DNA from: Mycobacteriales bacterium
Lineage (GTDB): Bacteria; Actinomycetota; Actinomycetes; Mycobacteriales; CADCTP01
Direction: 5' to 3'
Length of the DNA stretch: 61,744 nt
Assembly (NCBI GenBank): GCA_035995165.1
Contig: DASYKU010000070.1
Span: forward strand, 1-61,744
The translations under genes were made by a program, and so were the position numbers. The notes beneath the pieces were generated by a model. The model was not told the DNA's origin. It was given only the letters and a program-made list of their open reading frames with translations, and searched no databases. Below are positions 1 to 12,100 of this stretch, one piece after another. The stretch's first letter is position 1; every line of letters begins with the position of its first letter.

Positions 1-178
1 GGACTCCCTCACAGCCGCACCCTCGACACCAGTCATCAGGTTCCACGACCCGGCACGCCAGCACCGCACGACCAGGATCGACCCGCAGCCCGATCACTTG
101 CAGGCCGAGCTCGTCGAGCCGGCAGAACACGGTCAGATCAGCGCAGCCGAACACAGCGCCGGCGGTAACGTCCAGCAA
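1..178 (-). CDS. ISL3 family transposase, N-terminal fragment (runs off the left edge)
   Basis: The frame read from TTG at 178 gives 59 residues before the window ends. It contains an ELGLQVIGLRVDPGRAVLACR stretch cut here to its key part (LGLQVIGLRV, then AVLACRVV), and then WCRGCGCEG. This is the N-terminal layout of ISL3 transposases, where a CxxC zinc ribbon (here C51 and C54, with C42 upstream) precedes the HTH and DDE domains. An AAGGA-like ribosome site lies about 9 nt before the TTG; other starts are possible. The catalytic part is not visible. The fragment is in frame over its whole visible length, so there is no evidence here that it is dead. Confidence 0.7.
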   Translation of the reverse strand, partial: MLDVTAGAVFGCADLTVFCRLDELGLQVIGLRVDPGRAVLACRVVEPDDWCRGCGCEGV

Positions 179-234
179 CGTCGAGGTCCTTCAGATGGCA
201 GCGTGAGAACTCCCATCCTCGAAGGACCTCGACG
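179..234. repeat. 14-bp inverted repeat in the IS leader
   Basis: CGTCGAGGTCCTTC at 179-192 is repeated as its exact reverse complement at 221-234, with 28 bp between. It lies between the transposase start and the IS end. It could fold in the transcript or bind transposase; neither can be shown from sequence. Confidence 0.6.
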
Positions 235-484
235 CCTACCCGGGCACCGACGCGCCGAGCCCCGCCACACCGTCATCTGCGAAGAGCCAGCAAACCAAGA
301 GTCCGTTCGTTGGCGCCTTACTGCTCCTTCGCCTCGTCCGCCGATCGAGCACCGGCCCCAACGCGTGCGGTCCTCGCTCGGTGCTCGGTGCTCGGCGGTC
401 GTGCAAAGCAACCGACACCAGCCGACACGGGACGACACCACGATTCGACGCTGACCGGCGGAAGTGACATCAGGCGGCACGTGT

Positions 485-523
485 GTCCCCTGCTCGCGCC
501 CTTCGGGGCGCTTCGCGGGGGAC
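485..523. terminator. Long GC hairpin, terminator-like
   Basis: GTCCCC (485-490) pairs with GGGGAC near 518-523, around an inner GCGCCC/GGGCGC stem with a TTCG-type turn. A short T-rich stretch (atcttcatttc) follows on the plus strand. No plus-strand gene is recognisable upstream, so this may be a relic of an interrupted gene. Confidence 0.4.
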
Positions 524-541
524 GGGATCTTCATTTCAACC

Positions 542-660
542 GGGGAGCGGCCCCGGTCCCCCGGAACGGCGCTCGGGTTTTCCGGCGCTGGGCGCGCCGT
601 GCCTCGCCGGCGGAGCGGCCCCCTGTCTTCCGGAATGGCGCTCAACTTCCGGCGCTGGGG
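542..660. repeat. Two-copy imperfect tandem repeat, period about 69 bp
   Basis: Both copies carry AGCGGCCCC, then CCGGAA(C/T)GGCGCTC, then TTCCGGCGCTGGG. The common CCGGAA starts at 561 and at 630. The rest of 289-755 holds no convincing gene: reading frames there lack a ribosome site and have R/P/G-rich shadow composition. Confidence 0.55.
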
Positions 661-703
661 TCTGCGTAGGTGGTCACGGTTGCCGCCCCGGACCCGCCCG
701 CCC

Positions 704-746
704 GCGCCAGAAGCGCCGGCTTCGTGCTTGCCGGCGCTTCTGGCGC
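704..746 (-). terminator. Terminator-like hairpin after the desaturase gene
   Basis: A perfect 17-bp inverted repeat (704-720 with 730-746, GCGCCAGAAGCGCCGGC and its complement) encloses a 9-base loop, 10 bp after the minus-strand stop at 756. There is no U tract, which is common for actinobacterial terminators. Confidence 0.7.
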
Positions 747-755
747 TCTTGCTTG

Positions 756-1748
756 TCAGACCCGCTTGGTGGCTAGGCGGTCCTCGCGGGGCCAGCGGAC
801 GTTGGTGGCCCAGCCGAAGCGCTCGAACCAGTGGATGAGGCGGGCGCTGCTGTCCACTTGGCCCTTCAGGACGCCGTGGCGGGCGCAGGTGGGGTCGGCG
901 TGGTGGAGGTTGTGCCAGGACTCGCCCATGGACAGGACGGCCAGCCACCAGACGTTGCCGGCCTTGTCGCGGCTGGCGAAGGGGCGCTCGCCGATCGCGT
1001 GGCAGATCGAGTTGATCGACCAGGTCACGTGGTGCAGCAGGCCGATGCGGACCAGCGAGGCCCAGAAGAAGGCGGTGGCGGCGCCGGTCCAGGACATCGT
1101 CACCAGGCCGCCGACCAGCGGCGGGACCAGCAGCGACGTCGCGACCAGCAGCGGGAACGCGCGGGAGACGCGGGCGATGTCCTTGTCGGCCAGCAGGTCC
1201 GGCACGAACTGGCGCTTGTCCGTCTGCTCGATGTCGAACAGCCAGCCGACGTGCGCGTACAGCAGGCCCTTGGCCAGGGCGCCGGTGCTGGTGCCGAACC
1301 GCCAGGGCGAGTGCGGGTCGCCGTCCTTGTCGGAGAACTTGTGGTGCTTGCGGTGGTCGGCCACCCAGGTCGCGACGTCGCCCTCGACGGCGAGGCTGCC
1401 GGCGACCGCGAGCGCGACCCGCAGCGGCCGCTTGGCCCGGAACGAGCCGTGCGTGAAGTAGCGGTGGAACCCGACCGTGATGCCGTGCCCGGAGATCACG
1501 AACATGCCGGCGGCCAGACCGACGTCGAGCCAGGAGATCCAGCCGTAGACGACGGCGAGCGGGATCGCGGCGAGCATCGCCAGGAACGGCAGCGCGATGA
1601 AGATCCCGAGGATGACCCGTTCGCTCAGGCTCTGCCGCTCGCCGTTGCCGTCGCCCGGGGCGTCGGCCTCCGGCTGGTTCCAGGGGGCCGCCGGCGAACC
1701 GGCCTCATGGCGCACCTCGGTCGGCGGAGCGGACAGGGCAGGGGTCAC
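756..1748 (-). CDS. Acyl-CoA/fatty acid delta-9-type desaturase, membrane di-iron
   Basis: The 330-residue protein has the three histidine clusters of membrane-bound fatty acid desaturases: HRYFTH (H95, H100), DHRKHH (H132, H135-136) and HNLHH (H279, H282-283). Paired hydrophobic segments flank them near 46-66, 75-92 and 197-240. Members of this family introduce a double bond into saturated acyl chains using O2 and electrons from a ferredoxin or an oxidoreductase. The first 40 residues are polar and disordered. The start is GTG at 1748, with GAGGAGAA 5-6 nt upstream. No electron-transfer partner gene is adjacent. Substrate and exact position specificity are inferred from the family. Confidence 0.9.
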   Translation of the reverse strand: MTPALSAPPTEVRHEAGSPAAPWNQPEADAPGDGNGERQSLSERVILGIFIALPFLAMLAAIPLAVVYGWISWLDVGLAAGMFVISGHGITVGFHRYFTHGSFRAKRPLRVALAVAGSLAVEGDVATWVADHRKHHKFSDKDGDPHSPWRFGTSTGALAKGLLYAHVGWLFDIEQTDKRQFVPDLLADKDIARVSRAFPLLVATSLLVPPLVGGLVTMSWTGAATAFFWASLVRIGLLHHVTWSINSICHAIGERPFASRDKAGNVWWLAVLSMGESWHNLHHADPTCARHGVLKGQVDSSARLIHWFERFGWATNVRWPREDRLATKRV

Positions 1749-2066
1749 GGGGCTTCTCCTCGGTCAGGCGTCCGGCAGTCCGGCGGTCAGGCGTTCGGTC
1801 GGGCGGGCGTCCGTACGACCGGGCGCCGGCCGCCCCGGGCGGGGACGGACGAGGCCGGGTGGAACCGGACGTCGAGCTGGACCTGCGCCGTCCCGCGGTC
1901 CGCGTACGGACCGGAAGGAGCGGAGGCAGGAGCCGCGGCGGGTGACCCGCCGGACGTGACACGGGCCCACACGACGCCCGTCAGCTGCTCTCGCAGCCAT
2001 CTTCACCGTACCCGGCGGACCTGTGCGCCGAACCTGTCCTGACCGAACGTGTCCGACCTAACGCAC
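1749..2066. other. Gene-free interval
   Basis: This 318-bp stretch between two minus-strand genes shows no credible coding frame. It contains a short direct repeat (GGTCAGGCGT twice near 1764-1793) and presumably the promoter of the desaturase gene. I see no strong -10 box or regulatory element. Confidence 0.5.
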
Positions 2067-2843
2067 TCAGAACCCGGGAAAAGCCTGCCGAAGTTGGTCG
2101 AGGTGGTCGGCCGGGTCGTCGACGCCGAGGGGGGTGTGCTCGGGGTCGAGGCGGCCGGCGACGAGGCGCAGGAAGGCCTCGGCCGGGAGCTGGACGACCC
2201 CGGCGTCGGGGCCGACGGAGTCGCGTGGGGTGAGCGTGACCGCGGGGTTGAGCTCCACCGCGTACGTCCGCAGCGGGTCGCTGGTCACGATCGTGACCGG
2301 CGTGCCGCCCGGCACCGGCTGACCGGCCCGGGCCGCGGTCGCCGGCAGCGTGTCGACGAGCAGCTCGACGGCGTCCGGGGCGACCTGGGCGGCGGGGTCG
2401 AGGGCGACGGCGATGTCCCAGGTGTGCAGTGCGTGCTCGCCCAGCCGCATCGACGCGAACCCGGCCGCGTCCAGGTCCGTGCCGAACAACGACAGCGTGA
2501 ACGACGACTCCTGCTCGTCGGTCAGCTTCTCCAGCCGGGACACCAGCCGCTCGTCACCCTGCACGCTCGCGGTGACCTGCTCGCGCGGCGGCATCGCGTT
2601 CCAGCGGTCCCAGATCGGCACGAACACGTCCCCGTCCGGCGGCTCGGTCCCGTCCAGCCCGGCAGTGAGGAAGAGGTCGAAGATCTCGGCCTGGCTGCCG
2701 AGGTGGGAGGCGACGTCGGCCACCGACCACTCGTCCGCGTACGACCGCATGCGGATCTGCTCGTCGGACAGGTCGGCGAGGAGGCCGCTCATCCGGTCGT
2801 GGGAGCCGCGGATCGCGGCCAGCCAGGTGGCGTAGTCGGGCAT
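2067..2843 (-). CDS. Maleylpyruvate isomerase N-terminal (DinB-like, TIGR03083) family protein
   Basis: The 258-residue protein starts MPDYATWLAAI, preceded by GGGAG about 9 nt before ATG 2843. Residues near 25-60 (EWSVADVASHLGSQAEIFD) carry the DinB-like four-helix bundle signature, including the W-S-V-x-D-V-x-x-H-L histidine used for metal or mycothiol chemistry. A later EHALHTWDIAVAL stretch is typical of actinobacterial members. The family includes mycothiol-dependent maleylpyruvate isomerase, but most members have no tested substrate, so only a mycothiol-linked transferase role can be suggested. It is transcribed alone and divergently from gltA. Confidence 0.85.
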   Translation of the reverse strand: MPDYATWLAAIRGSHDRMSGLLADLSDEQIRMRSYADEWSVADVASHLGSQAEIFDLFLTAGLDGTEPPDGDVFVPIWDRWNAMPPREQVTASVQGDERLVSRLEKLTDEQESSFTLSLFGTDLDAAGFASMRLGEHALHTWDIAVALDPAAQVAPDAVELLVDTLPATAARAGQPVPGGTPVTIVTSDPLRTYAVELNPAVTLTPRDSVGPDAGVVQLPAEAFLRLVAGRLDPEHTPLGVDDPADHLDQLRQAFPGF

Positions 2844-3005
2844 CGGCGTGGTCTCCCTCGGTCCGCGGGTCGGTCCGCGACAGTCTCCCCCGCGTCCGTC
2901 CCGACCTCGCAGAGGGGTCATAGGGGGACGACCTGCACGGATACGAAATCGCAGGCTGTGCCCGTCGTCACGGACCCTGCGGGTGTCCGCCGCGGCCCGA
3001 TCGAT

Positions 3006-3011
3006 TACCGT
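3006..3011 (+). promoter_or_regulatory. Possible -10 box for gltA
   Basis: TACCGT lies 65 nt before the gltA start, in the 232-bp divergent interval. No clear -35 element is visible. The call rests only on the box shape and position. Confidence 0.3.
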
Positions 3012-3075
3012 CAAGTAAACAGAGTTTGCGACTTCCCGAGACCCCGCCGCGAACAGTTCGAGAGGGGCGCCACCG

Positions 3076-4380
<1,305 letters not shown>

Positions 4381-4413
4381 GCCATCCGTCCCGCACCCTG
4401 ATCGCCTTGCCGT

Positions 4414-4419
4414 TAGGGT
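4414..4419 (+). promoter_or_regulatory. -10 box for a leaderless transcript
   Basis: TAGGGT ends 7 nt before GTG 4427, the spacing expected when transcription begins at the start codon. No ribosome site precedes the GTG, which favours 4427 over the in-frame GTG at 4418 that lies inside the box. Confidence 0.6.
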
Positions 4420-4426
4420 GCGGGAC

Positions 4427-5284
4427 GTGGCTGAGGGACGGCTGTGGGCGACCAGCGACCTGCACGTCGGGTACGCGGAGAATCGCCGGATCGTGTCCGG
4501 CGAACTGCGTCCGGAGACGCCCGACGACTGGTTGATCGTGGCCGGCGACGTCTCCGAGACGCCGTCGGACGTCGAGTGGGCCCTGGGGACGCTGGCCGAG
4601 CGGTTCGCCCAGGTGATCTGGACGCCCGGCAACCACGAGCTCTACACGCACCCCAAGGACCCGTGCCAGCTGCGCGGCCTCGAGCGGTACGAGCACCTGG
4701 TCAAGCTCTGCGCCGGGATGGGCGTGCTGACGCCCGAGGACCCGTACCCGCAGTGGACCGGCGCCGGCGGCCCGGTCACCATCGCGCCCCTGTTCGCGCT
4801 CTACGACTACAGCTTCCGGATGCCCGGGATCGAGGACGCCGAGCAGGCGGTCGCGGCGGCCCGCGAGGCCGGCGTCGTCGCCACCGACGAGGCCATCCTG
4901 CACCCGGACCCGTACCCGGACCGGTCGGCCTGGTGCCGGGCCCGGATCGAGGAGACCGAGGCGCGGCTGGCCGCGCTGCCCGCCGGCACCCGGACCGTGC
5001 TGGTCAACCACTGGCCGATGACCCGGCTGCCGACCCGGGTCCTGCGCCACCCGCAGTTCGCGATCTGGTGCGGCACCGAGCGGACCGCGGACTGGCACGT
5101 CCGCTTCAACGCCGCCGTGGTGATCTACGGGCACCTGCACATCCCGCGTACGACGTACGAGGACGGGGTGCGGTTCGAGGAGGTCTCCGTCGGCTACCCG
5201 CGCGAATGGCACGTCCACCACCACCGCCGCGGGGTGCTGCGCGACGTCTTCCCCTCGGTGGACCCGATCGCCGAGTCCTTTTGA
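4427..5284 (+). CDS. Calcineurin-like metallophosphoesterase
   Basis: The 285-residue protein carries the full metal-binding set of the family: DLH (D11, H13), GDV (D41), GNHE (N69, H70), VNHWP, and a C-terminal GHLH. This core holds two metals and hydrolyses phosphomonoesters or diesters. Actinobacterial homologues with this ATSDLHVGYAEN start are common, but I know of no tested substrate. Its TGA overlaps the TTG start of the phosphopantetheinyl transferase gene, and that gene overlaps the next, so three genes form a translationally coupled operon. This links the enzyme by context to carrier-protein activation, without proving a role. Confidence 0.88.
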   Translation: MAEGRLWATSDLHVGYAENRRIVSGELRPETPDDWLIVAGDVSETPSDVEWALGTLAERFAQVIWTPGNHELYTHPKDPCQLRGLERYEHLVKLCAGMGVLTPEDPYPQWTGAGGPVTIAPLFALYDYSFRMPGIEDAEQAVAAAREAGVVATDEAILHPDPYPDRSAWCRARIEETEARLAALPAGTRTVLVNHWPMTRLPTRVLRHPQFAIWCGTERTADWHVRFNAAVVIYGHLHIPRTTYEDGVRFEEVSVGYPREWHVHHHRRGVLRDVFPSVDPIAESF

Positions 5285-5967
5285 TCGCGACGCTGGTCCC
5301 GGCCGTCGTCGTCGTCGAGGACGCGACCGGGCCGGTGCCCGGCGAGGCGTTGCTGCCGGAGGAGGAGCGGCTGGTCGAGACCGCGGTCGGCAAGCGCCGG
5401 GCCGAGTTCACGACGGTCCGGACCTGCGCCCGGATCGCGCTGGGGCGCCTCGGCCTGCCGCCGGCGCCGCTGTTGTCCGGGCCGAGGCGGGAGCCGCTCT
5501 GGCCGGCCGGGATCGTCGGCAGCATCACCCACTGCGACGGCTACCGGGCCGTCGCCGTCGCCCGGGACACCGACGTCGCCTCCCTCGGCATCGACGCCGA
5601 GCCGCACGCGCCGCTGCCGGAGGGGATCCTGGACCGGGTCTCGGTGCCGGCCGAGCGGGAGCACCTGCGCCGGCTGCCGGCCGGGGTGCACTGGGACCGG
5701 GTGCTGTTCAGCGCCAAGGAGAGCGTCTACAAGACCTGGTTCCCGCTGGCCGGGCGCTGGCTCGGGTTCGAGGACGCGGTGCTGGAATTCGCCCCCGGAC
5801 CGGACCCGGCCCGGGGCGCGTTCACCGCGCGTCTGCTGGTGACCGAGCGCCCGGCCGTCGCGGGCCGTACGGTGACGACCCTGGAGGGCCGGTACGCCGT
5901 CGGCAACGGCCTCCTGGTCACCGCGATCATCCTGCCGGCGGACCCCGACCCGGAGGGTGAACGGTGA
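5281..5967 (+). CDS. 4'-phosphopantetheinyl transferase, EntD/Sfp type
   Basis: The 228-residue protein transfers phosphopantetheine from CoA to carrier proteins of fatty acid, polyketide or nonribosomal peptide synthases. The family signatures are present: GSITHCDGY, LGIDAEPH (Mg-binding D and E) and FSAKESVYKTWFP (W/F-SxKE box). The start is TTG 5281, overlapping the TGA of the phosphoesterase gene; no separate ribosome site is visible, so translation is probably coupled. The stop in turn overlaps the aldo/keto reductase start (GTGA). No carrier-protein synthase lies in the window, so this is probably a housekeeping or trans-acting enzyme. Confidence 0.92.
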   Translation: MIATLVPAVVVVEDATGPVPGEALLPEEERLVETAVGKRRAEFTTVRTCARIALGRLGLPPAPLLSGPRREPLWPAGIVGSITHCDGYRAVAVARDTDVASLGIDAEPHAPLPEGILDRVSVPAEREHLRRLPAGVHWDRVLFSAKESVYKTWFPLAGRWLGFEDAVLEFAPGPDPARGAFTARLLVTERPAVAGRTVTTLEGRYAVGNGLLVTAIILPADPDPEGER

Positions 5968-6764
5968 CGCTGACCGCGGACGGCACGGCGCGGGTGCTCG
6001 ACAACGGGGTGGAGATGCCCCTGCTCGGCTTCGGGGTCTGGCAGATCCCGGACGGCAAGGACACCGAGCAGGCGGTGCGCTGGGCCCTGGAGGCCGGCTA
6101 CCGGCACGTGGACACCGCGACGCTCTACCGGAACGAGGAGAGCGTCGGCAAGGCGGTCGCCGCGAGCGGCATCGCCCGCGAGGAGCTGTTCGTCGCGACC
6201 AAGTTCCATCCGCGCGAGCCCGACCCGGAGCGGGCGCTGGAGGGCAGCCTGCGGCTGCTCGGGCTCGACCAGGTCGACCTCTACCTCTGGCACTGGCCGC
6301 AGGGCGGCCCGACCAGGCACTGGGCGGCGTTCGAGCGGATCGCCGCCCGCGGCCTGGCCCGGGCGGTCGGGGTCAGCAACTTCTCCGCCGACCAGCTGGC
6401 CGTGCTGCACGACTCGGACGTGCCGCCGGCGGTGAACCAGGTCGAGTTCAGCCCGTTCCAGTTCCGGCGGGCGCTGTGGGAGGCGTGCGAGGCCACCGGG
6501 GTGGTGCTGGAGGCGTACAGCCCGCTCACCCGCGGCCACGACCTCCGCGACCGTACGGTGGCCGAGGTCGCGCAGGCGCACGAGCGGACCCCGGCCCAGG
6601 TGCTGCTGCGCTGGGGCGTGCAGCGGGCCATCCCGGTGATCCCCAAGTCCGCCAACCGGGAGCGGATCGCGGAGAACGCGCGGATCTTCGACTTCGCCCT
6701 CACCGACGAGGAGATGGCGGCGCTCGACGGGCTGGACCGGACCGGCGGCACCGCGGACGGCTGA
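5964..6764 (+). CDS. Aldo/keto reductase
   Basis: The 266-residue TIM-barrel enzyme has the complete catalytic tetrad: D50 and Y55 (VDTATLY), K80 (VATKFHP) and H110 (LWHWPQG). The C-terminal part IPKSANRERIAENARIF binds the NADPH phosphate. Members related to 2,5-diketo-gluconate reductase reduce aldehydes and ketones; the physiological substrate is unknown. The GTG start overlaps the upstream stop by four bases, making it the third gene of a coupled operon that begins at 4427. Confidence 0.93.
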   Translation: MTLTADGTARVLDNGVEMPLLGFGVWQIPDGKDTEQAVRWALEAGYRHVDTATLYRNEESVGKAVAASGIAREELFVATKFHPREPDPERALEGSLRLLGLDQVDLYLWHWPQGGPTRHWAAFERIAARGLARAVGVSNFSADQLAVLHDSDVPPAVNQVEFSPFQFRRALWEACEATGVVLEAYSPLTRGHDLRDRTVAEVAQAHERTPAQVLLRWGVQRAIPVIPKSANRERIAENARIFDFALTDEEMAALDGLDRTGGTADG

Positions 6765-6781
6765 GCCCGCGGCCGTCGCGG

Positions 6782-7006
6782 TCAGCGGAACCGGCGACGC
6801 TTCTCCTTCGGCGGCCGGGCCCAGACCGCGACCTTGTCGAGCGCGTCGGCGGCGGTGAGCGGCACCGTCGTGCTCAGCGTGCCGCCGCCGGCCTTCCGCT
6901 GCCGCTGGCCGTAGCCGCGCAGCAGCCGGGCGATCCTGGGCGCGGCCAGGCCCAGCACGATCGTGAACAGCACGGTCTTGATCCGGGAACGCAGCAGGAA
7001 CCACAT
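6782..7006 (-). CDS. Small basic protein with one hydrophobic segment, unknown function
   Basis: The 74-residue reading frame begins MWFLLRSRIK and has one hydrophobic stretch at about 8-24 (TVLFTIVLGLAAPRIA). A basic linker and a basic C-terminus (KEKRRRFR) follow. It is convergent with the aldo/keto reductase gene, 17 bp away. The ribosome site is weak, and a GTG two codons upstream is an alternative. I do not recognise the family. The topology suggests a small membrane-associated protein with a cytoplasmic positive tail. Confidence 0.5.
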   Translation of the reverse strand: MWFLLRSRIKTVLFTIVLGLAAPRIARLLRGYGQRQRKAGGGTLSTTVPLTAADALDKVAVWARPPKEKRRRFR

Positions 7007-7079
7007 GGGCACCGGTGTGCCCCGCGCGACGCGACACGACACAAGGGGCCCGGTGCGTGCACCTACTCGCCGGTAGGGC

Positions 7080-7085
7080 TACCAT
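7080..7085 (+). promoter_or_regulatory. -10 box for the acyl-CoA synthetase gene
   Basis: TACCAT lies so that transcription would start about 7 nt downstream, at 7092, exactly where the leader hairpin begins. Confidence 0.45.
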
Positions 7086-7092
7086 CCAGCGC

Positions 7093-7128
7093 GCGGCCAG
7101 GAGCCTCCCCCCGTGGGCTCCTGGCCGC
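7093..7128 (+). ncRNA. 5'-leader hairpin with C6 loop (UCCCCCCGUG)
   Basis: A perfect 13-bp stem (7093-7105 with 7116-7128, GCGGCCAGGAGCC and its complement) closes a ten-base loop TCCCCCCGTG. It starts at the predicted 5' end of the acyl-CoA synthetase mRNA, 94 nt before the start codon. An unrelated stem with the identical loop occurs at 37905-37938. C6 loops recall the actinobacterial 6C RNAs, but those have two hairpins. Confidence 0.55.
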
Positions 7129-7221
7129 CCTGTCGTTTCCGGTCCGTCCGGAGCGCCGCCACCTCCCGGGCACGGAATCTGGCAACCTGAGAGAAGGACC
7201 AATTCCTTTAGGAGGTCGACG

Positions 7222-9063
<1,842 letters not shown>

Positions 9064-9191
9064 GGGTTCTCACAGGGGATTACGACGCAGCGGAATGACG
9101 CGCGTACGTACCGCGATGTCCGGCGGATTTCCCGGAATCCGCATCGGCCGAGGTGCGCACACGGGCCCCGGGGACCGTTAGCCTCCCCTGC

Positions 9192-12100
9192 ATGCTCGAA
9201 GTAGGTCGACTCCGCACGCTGCTGGCGATCTCCGAGCACGGGGGGTCCTCCGGTGCCGCCCGCGCGCTCGGAACGCCGGCCGGTGACGTCGCCGGTCAGG
9301 TGACGGACTGGGAGCGTGAGCTCGGCCTGCCGCTGCTCGACGGCGACCGGCTGACGCCCGCGGGCCGGCGGTTGGCCGAGCACGCCGGCCGGCTGCTGGG
9401 CCAGCTCGAAGCGGCGGAGTCAGACGCGGCCGCGGTCGCCGGCCGGGCCAGCGGGACGCTGCGGCTGGGCGTCGGCGCGGACGCGGGCCGCGCCCTGCTC
9501 GGCGACGCGCTGGCCACGCTGCGCTCCGGTGACCTGACCGTGCACGTCCGGCAGCTGGTCGACGAGCAGGTCGGTGCCCTCGGCAGCACCCTCGACGTCG
9601 TCGTGGTCGGTGAGTACGGCGCGGCCGTGCCGCACCGCGCCGACGCCGCGGTCGAGCGCCGGGAGCTGTTCACCGAGCCGCTGATGCTGGCGGTGCCGAC
9701 CCGGCACCGGGCCACCGGCGCCAGCGTCCGGCTGGCCGAGCTGACCGCGGAGGCCTGGATCGGCGGGACCGGCGACGCGCTGGTGGCGCTGGAGCGGGCC
9801 GCGGCGGGGGCCGGATTCGCGCCCCGGCTGGTCGCGGAGGTCGGTGAGGACGCGCTCGCGCTGACGCTGGTCGCGGCCGGGCAGGGGGTGGCGCTGGTGC
9901 CGGCCTCGGCCGCGTCGCCCGTGGACGGGGCCCGTTTCCTCACCGTGCTGGACGGCGGGCTGCGCCGGACCGTGGTCGCCGCGTACCGGCGGTCGGCCGC
10001 GGCCGACCCGGGCGTCCGGCAACTGCTGGACGCGCTGGCCGGGGCGGCTCGGCGGGTCGCTGCCGCGGTGCCGGGTGTGGTCGCCGCGCCTGTCCCGCCG
10101 CCCGCCGCCCCGCCGGCCGGCCCGTCCGCCGGCCCGCCCTCGCGCAGGCCCGATCCGCTGTTCGACCCGCTGCCGGACGCGCCGCGCAACGGGCGCCGTG
10201 ACCCGTGGGCCGACCGGGGCCGAGCCGACACCAACGGCTCACGCCCGTCGCACAACGGGTCCGACCTCCCGTCCCGCAACGGCTTCGGTACGCCGTCGGG
10301 CACCGACCTGCCGTCCCGCAACGGGTCCGGCGACCTGCCGCCGCGCAACGGAACGCCCGGGCCGGGGCTCCCCCCGCCGGGGCTGCCCACTGCGAGCCCG
10401 GACTCCGGGCCGGCGCGCAACGGGACGCCCGGGCCCGGCCTGCCGCCGCCCGGTCTGGACCCCGGGCAGAACGGCAGCTCCGACCGGCCGGGGCGCAACG
10501 GGACGCCCTTCGGGAGCGACACCCCGGCCTTCGGCAACGACCTGTCCGGACAGGACCTGTCCGGCTTCGGCCTGCCGGCGCCCGGTCAGCCGACCTCGAA
10601 CCCCGGTCTCCCCGGCCCTGGTCTCCCCGGTCCCGGCCCTGGCCTCCCCGGCTTCGGCTCCGACCGGAACGGCGTCGGCCCGGACCGGCCCGGCTCGCCC
10701 GAGCTGCCGCCGCCCGGGCTGCCGCCCGCGGACCGGCGCACCGGTGCCGTTTCCTTCGGCCCGGGCAGCGACCGCCCCGCCCCCAGCGACCGCCCCGGGC
10801 TGAGCGATCTCTCCGGACCGGGCGACCGCCCCGGGCCGGGCGACCGACGCGGTCCGAGCGATCTCTCCGGGCCGGGCGACCGTCGCGGTCCGAGCGATCT
10901 CTCCGGGCCGGGCGACCGGCCGGGGGTGGGCGACGGTTCTGGGCTGGGGCGTCGCGGCGAGGTGCCGGGGCGCAGCGTGCCGCCGGACGACGACAGCGGC
11001 ATCGCCGGCTTCGCGAGCCCCCGGCGGAGCAGCCGGCCGGCGCCGGCCGATCCGCTGGCCCGTGACACCGGTCCCGCCCGCCACGGCATCCCCGCCGATC
11101 TCCCGGACCGCTCCCCCGGCACGGCCGGGCCCTCGGACCTCCCGAGCCGACCGGCCGCCTTCGGTGGTCCGGCCGATCACCCGAACCGGACCGGCGCCTC
11201 CGAGCCGGCCCACGACCTGCCCGCCTTCGGCGAGCCGGCTCCGGGCGGTCGCAGTGGCCGGCGCGCCGCGCCGGGTGGCCTGCCCGCGCCCGGCGAGAGC
11301 CGGGAGACCGGGGCCGGGCATCGGGCGGCTGACCTGCCGCCCGCGGCCCGCAGCGACTTCGGCGGCCTCCCGCCCGCGGGCGAACTGCCCGGCCGGACGG
11401 CCGGCGCGAGCGCGTTCGGGAACACCGACGGCCCGCCGCGGACCGGCGAGACGCCCGCGTTCGGCGCGGGCCGCGACGAGGGCGGCTTCGGCCGGTCCGC
11501 AGCGGCCGACCTTCCCGGGCGCACCCCCGGAGCCCCGGCCGCGCCCGGCAGCCGTCCGGCGCCCGGCGGCCTGCCCGCGCCCGGCGTCCCGGCGCCCGGC
11601 GGTCCTCCGGCGGCCGGCCTCCCGGCGCCCGGCCTTCCGGCGCCGGGCGCCGAGCGCCCGGTCCGCGGCAACTCGCCGTACCGGACCCCGCCGCCGACCA
11701 GCGAGCCGAGCGACCTGCCCCGGTTCGGGGACGCGCCCGCCCGGGACGCCGCCGGCCCGAACCCGTACCGGCCGGACACCTCGGGGCACCCGATCCCGGA
11801 TCCGTTCCGGGCCACCGGCTCGGAGGGGCCGAACCCGTACCGGTCCAACGGCGGCGGGCAGCCGGCCTCCCGGCGTGACTCGATCGGCGGAGCGGAGCTG
11901 TTCAGCGCTCCACCGCGCAACGGCAGCGACGGCGGACACCTCCCGCCGGCCGCCGGTCTGACCAGCCCGGACCCGGGGGTCCGTTCGCTGGCCTCCCCCG
12001 GGACGCCGCGCCGGTCCCGGGCCGCCGTCCGCGGGGGCGACGGCGCCGAGGGCACGCTGCCGCCCGCGCCGGCCGGTACCGCCGAGGACGTCCGGCTCTC

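Larger units (their letters stand above)
1..288 (-). mobile_element. Truncated ISL3-family insertion sequence (right end)
   Basis: The minus strand begins at 288 with GGCTCTTCGCAGATGA, which resembles the terminal repeat start (GGCTCTTC) that I know from ISL3 elements. The N-terminus of an ISL3-type transposase follows on the same strand and runs off the left edge. The eight bases outside the end (289-296, agcaaacc) would be one copy of the 8-bp target duplication typical of the family. The other end lies outside the window, so completeness cannot be judged. Confidence 0.7.

Noticed and set aside
133-948. A 271-codon minus-strand open frame at the left end
   Set aside because: It crosses the IS end, hairpins and the 3' part of the desaturase gene, with no ribosome site and Arg/Pro-rich noise. 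The true coding signal near 1-178 is in another frame.
10381-10400. Another C6 run (GGGGCTCCCCCCGCCGGGG) as a third loop hairpin
   Set aside because: It lies inside the repetitive Pro/Gly coding tail of the LysR protein, the loop differs, and there is no promoter box next to it.
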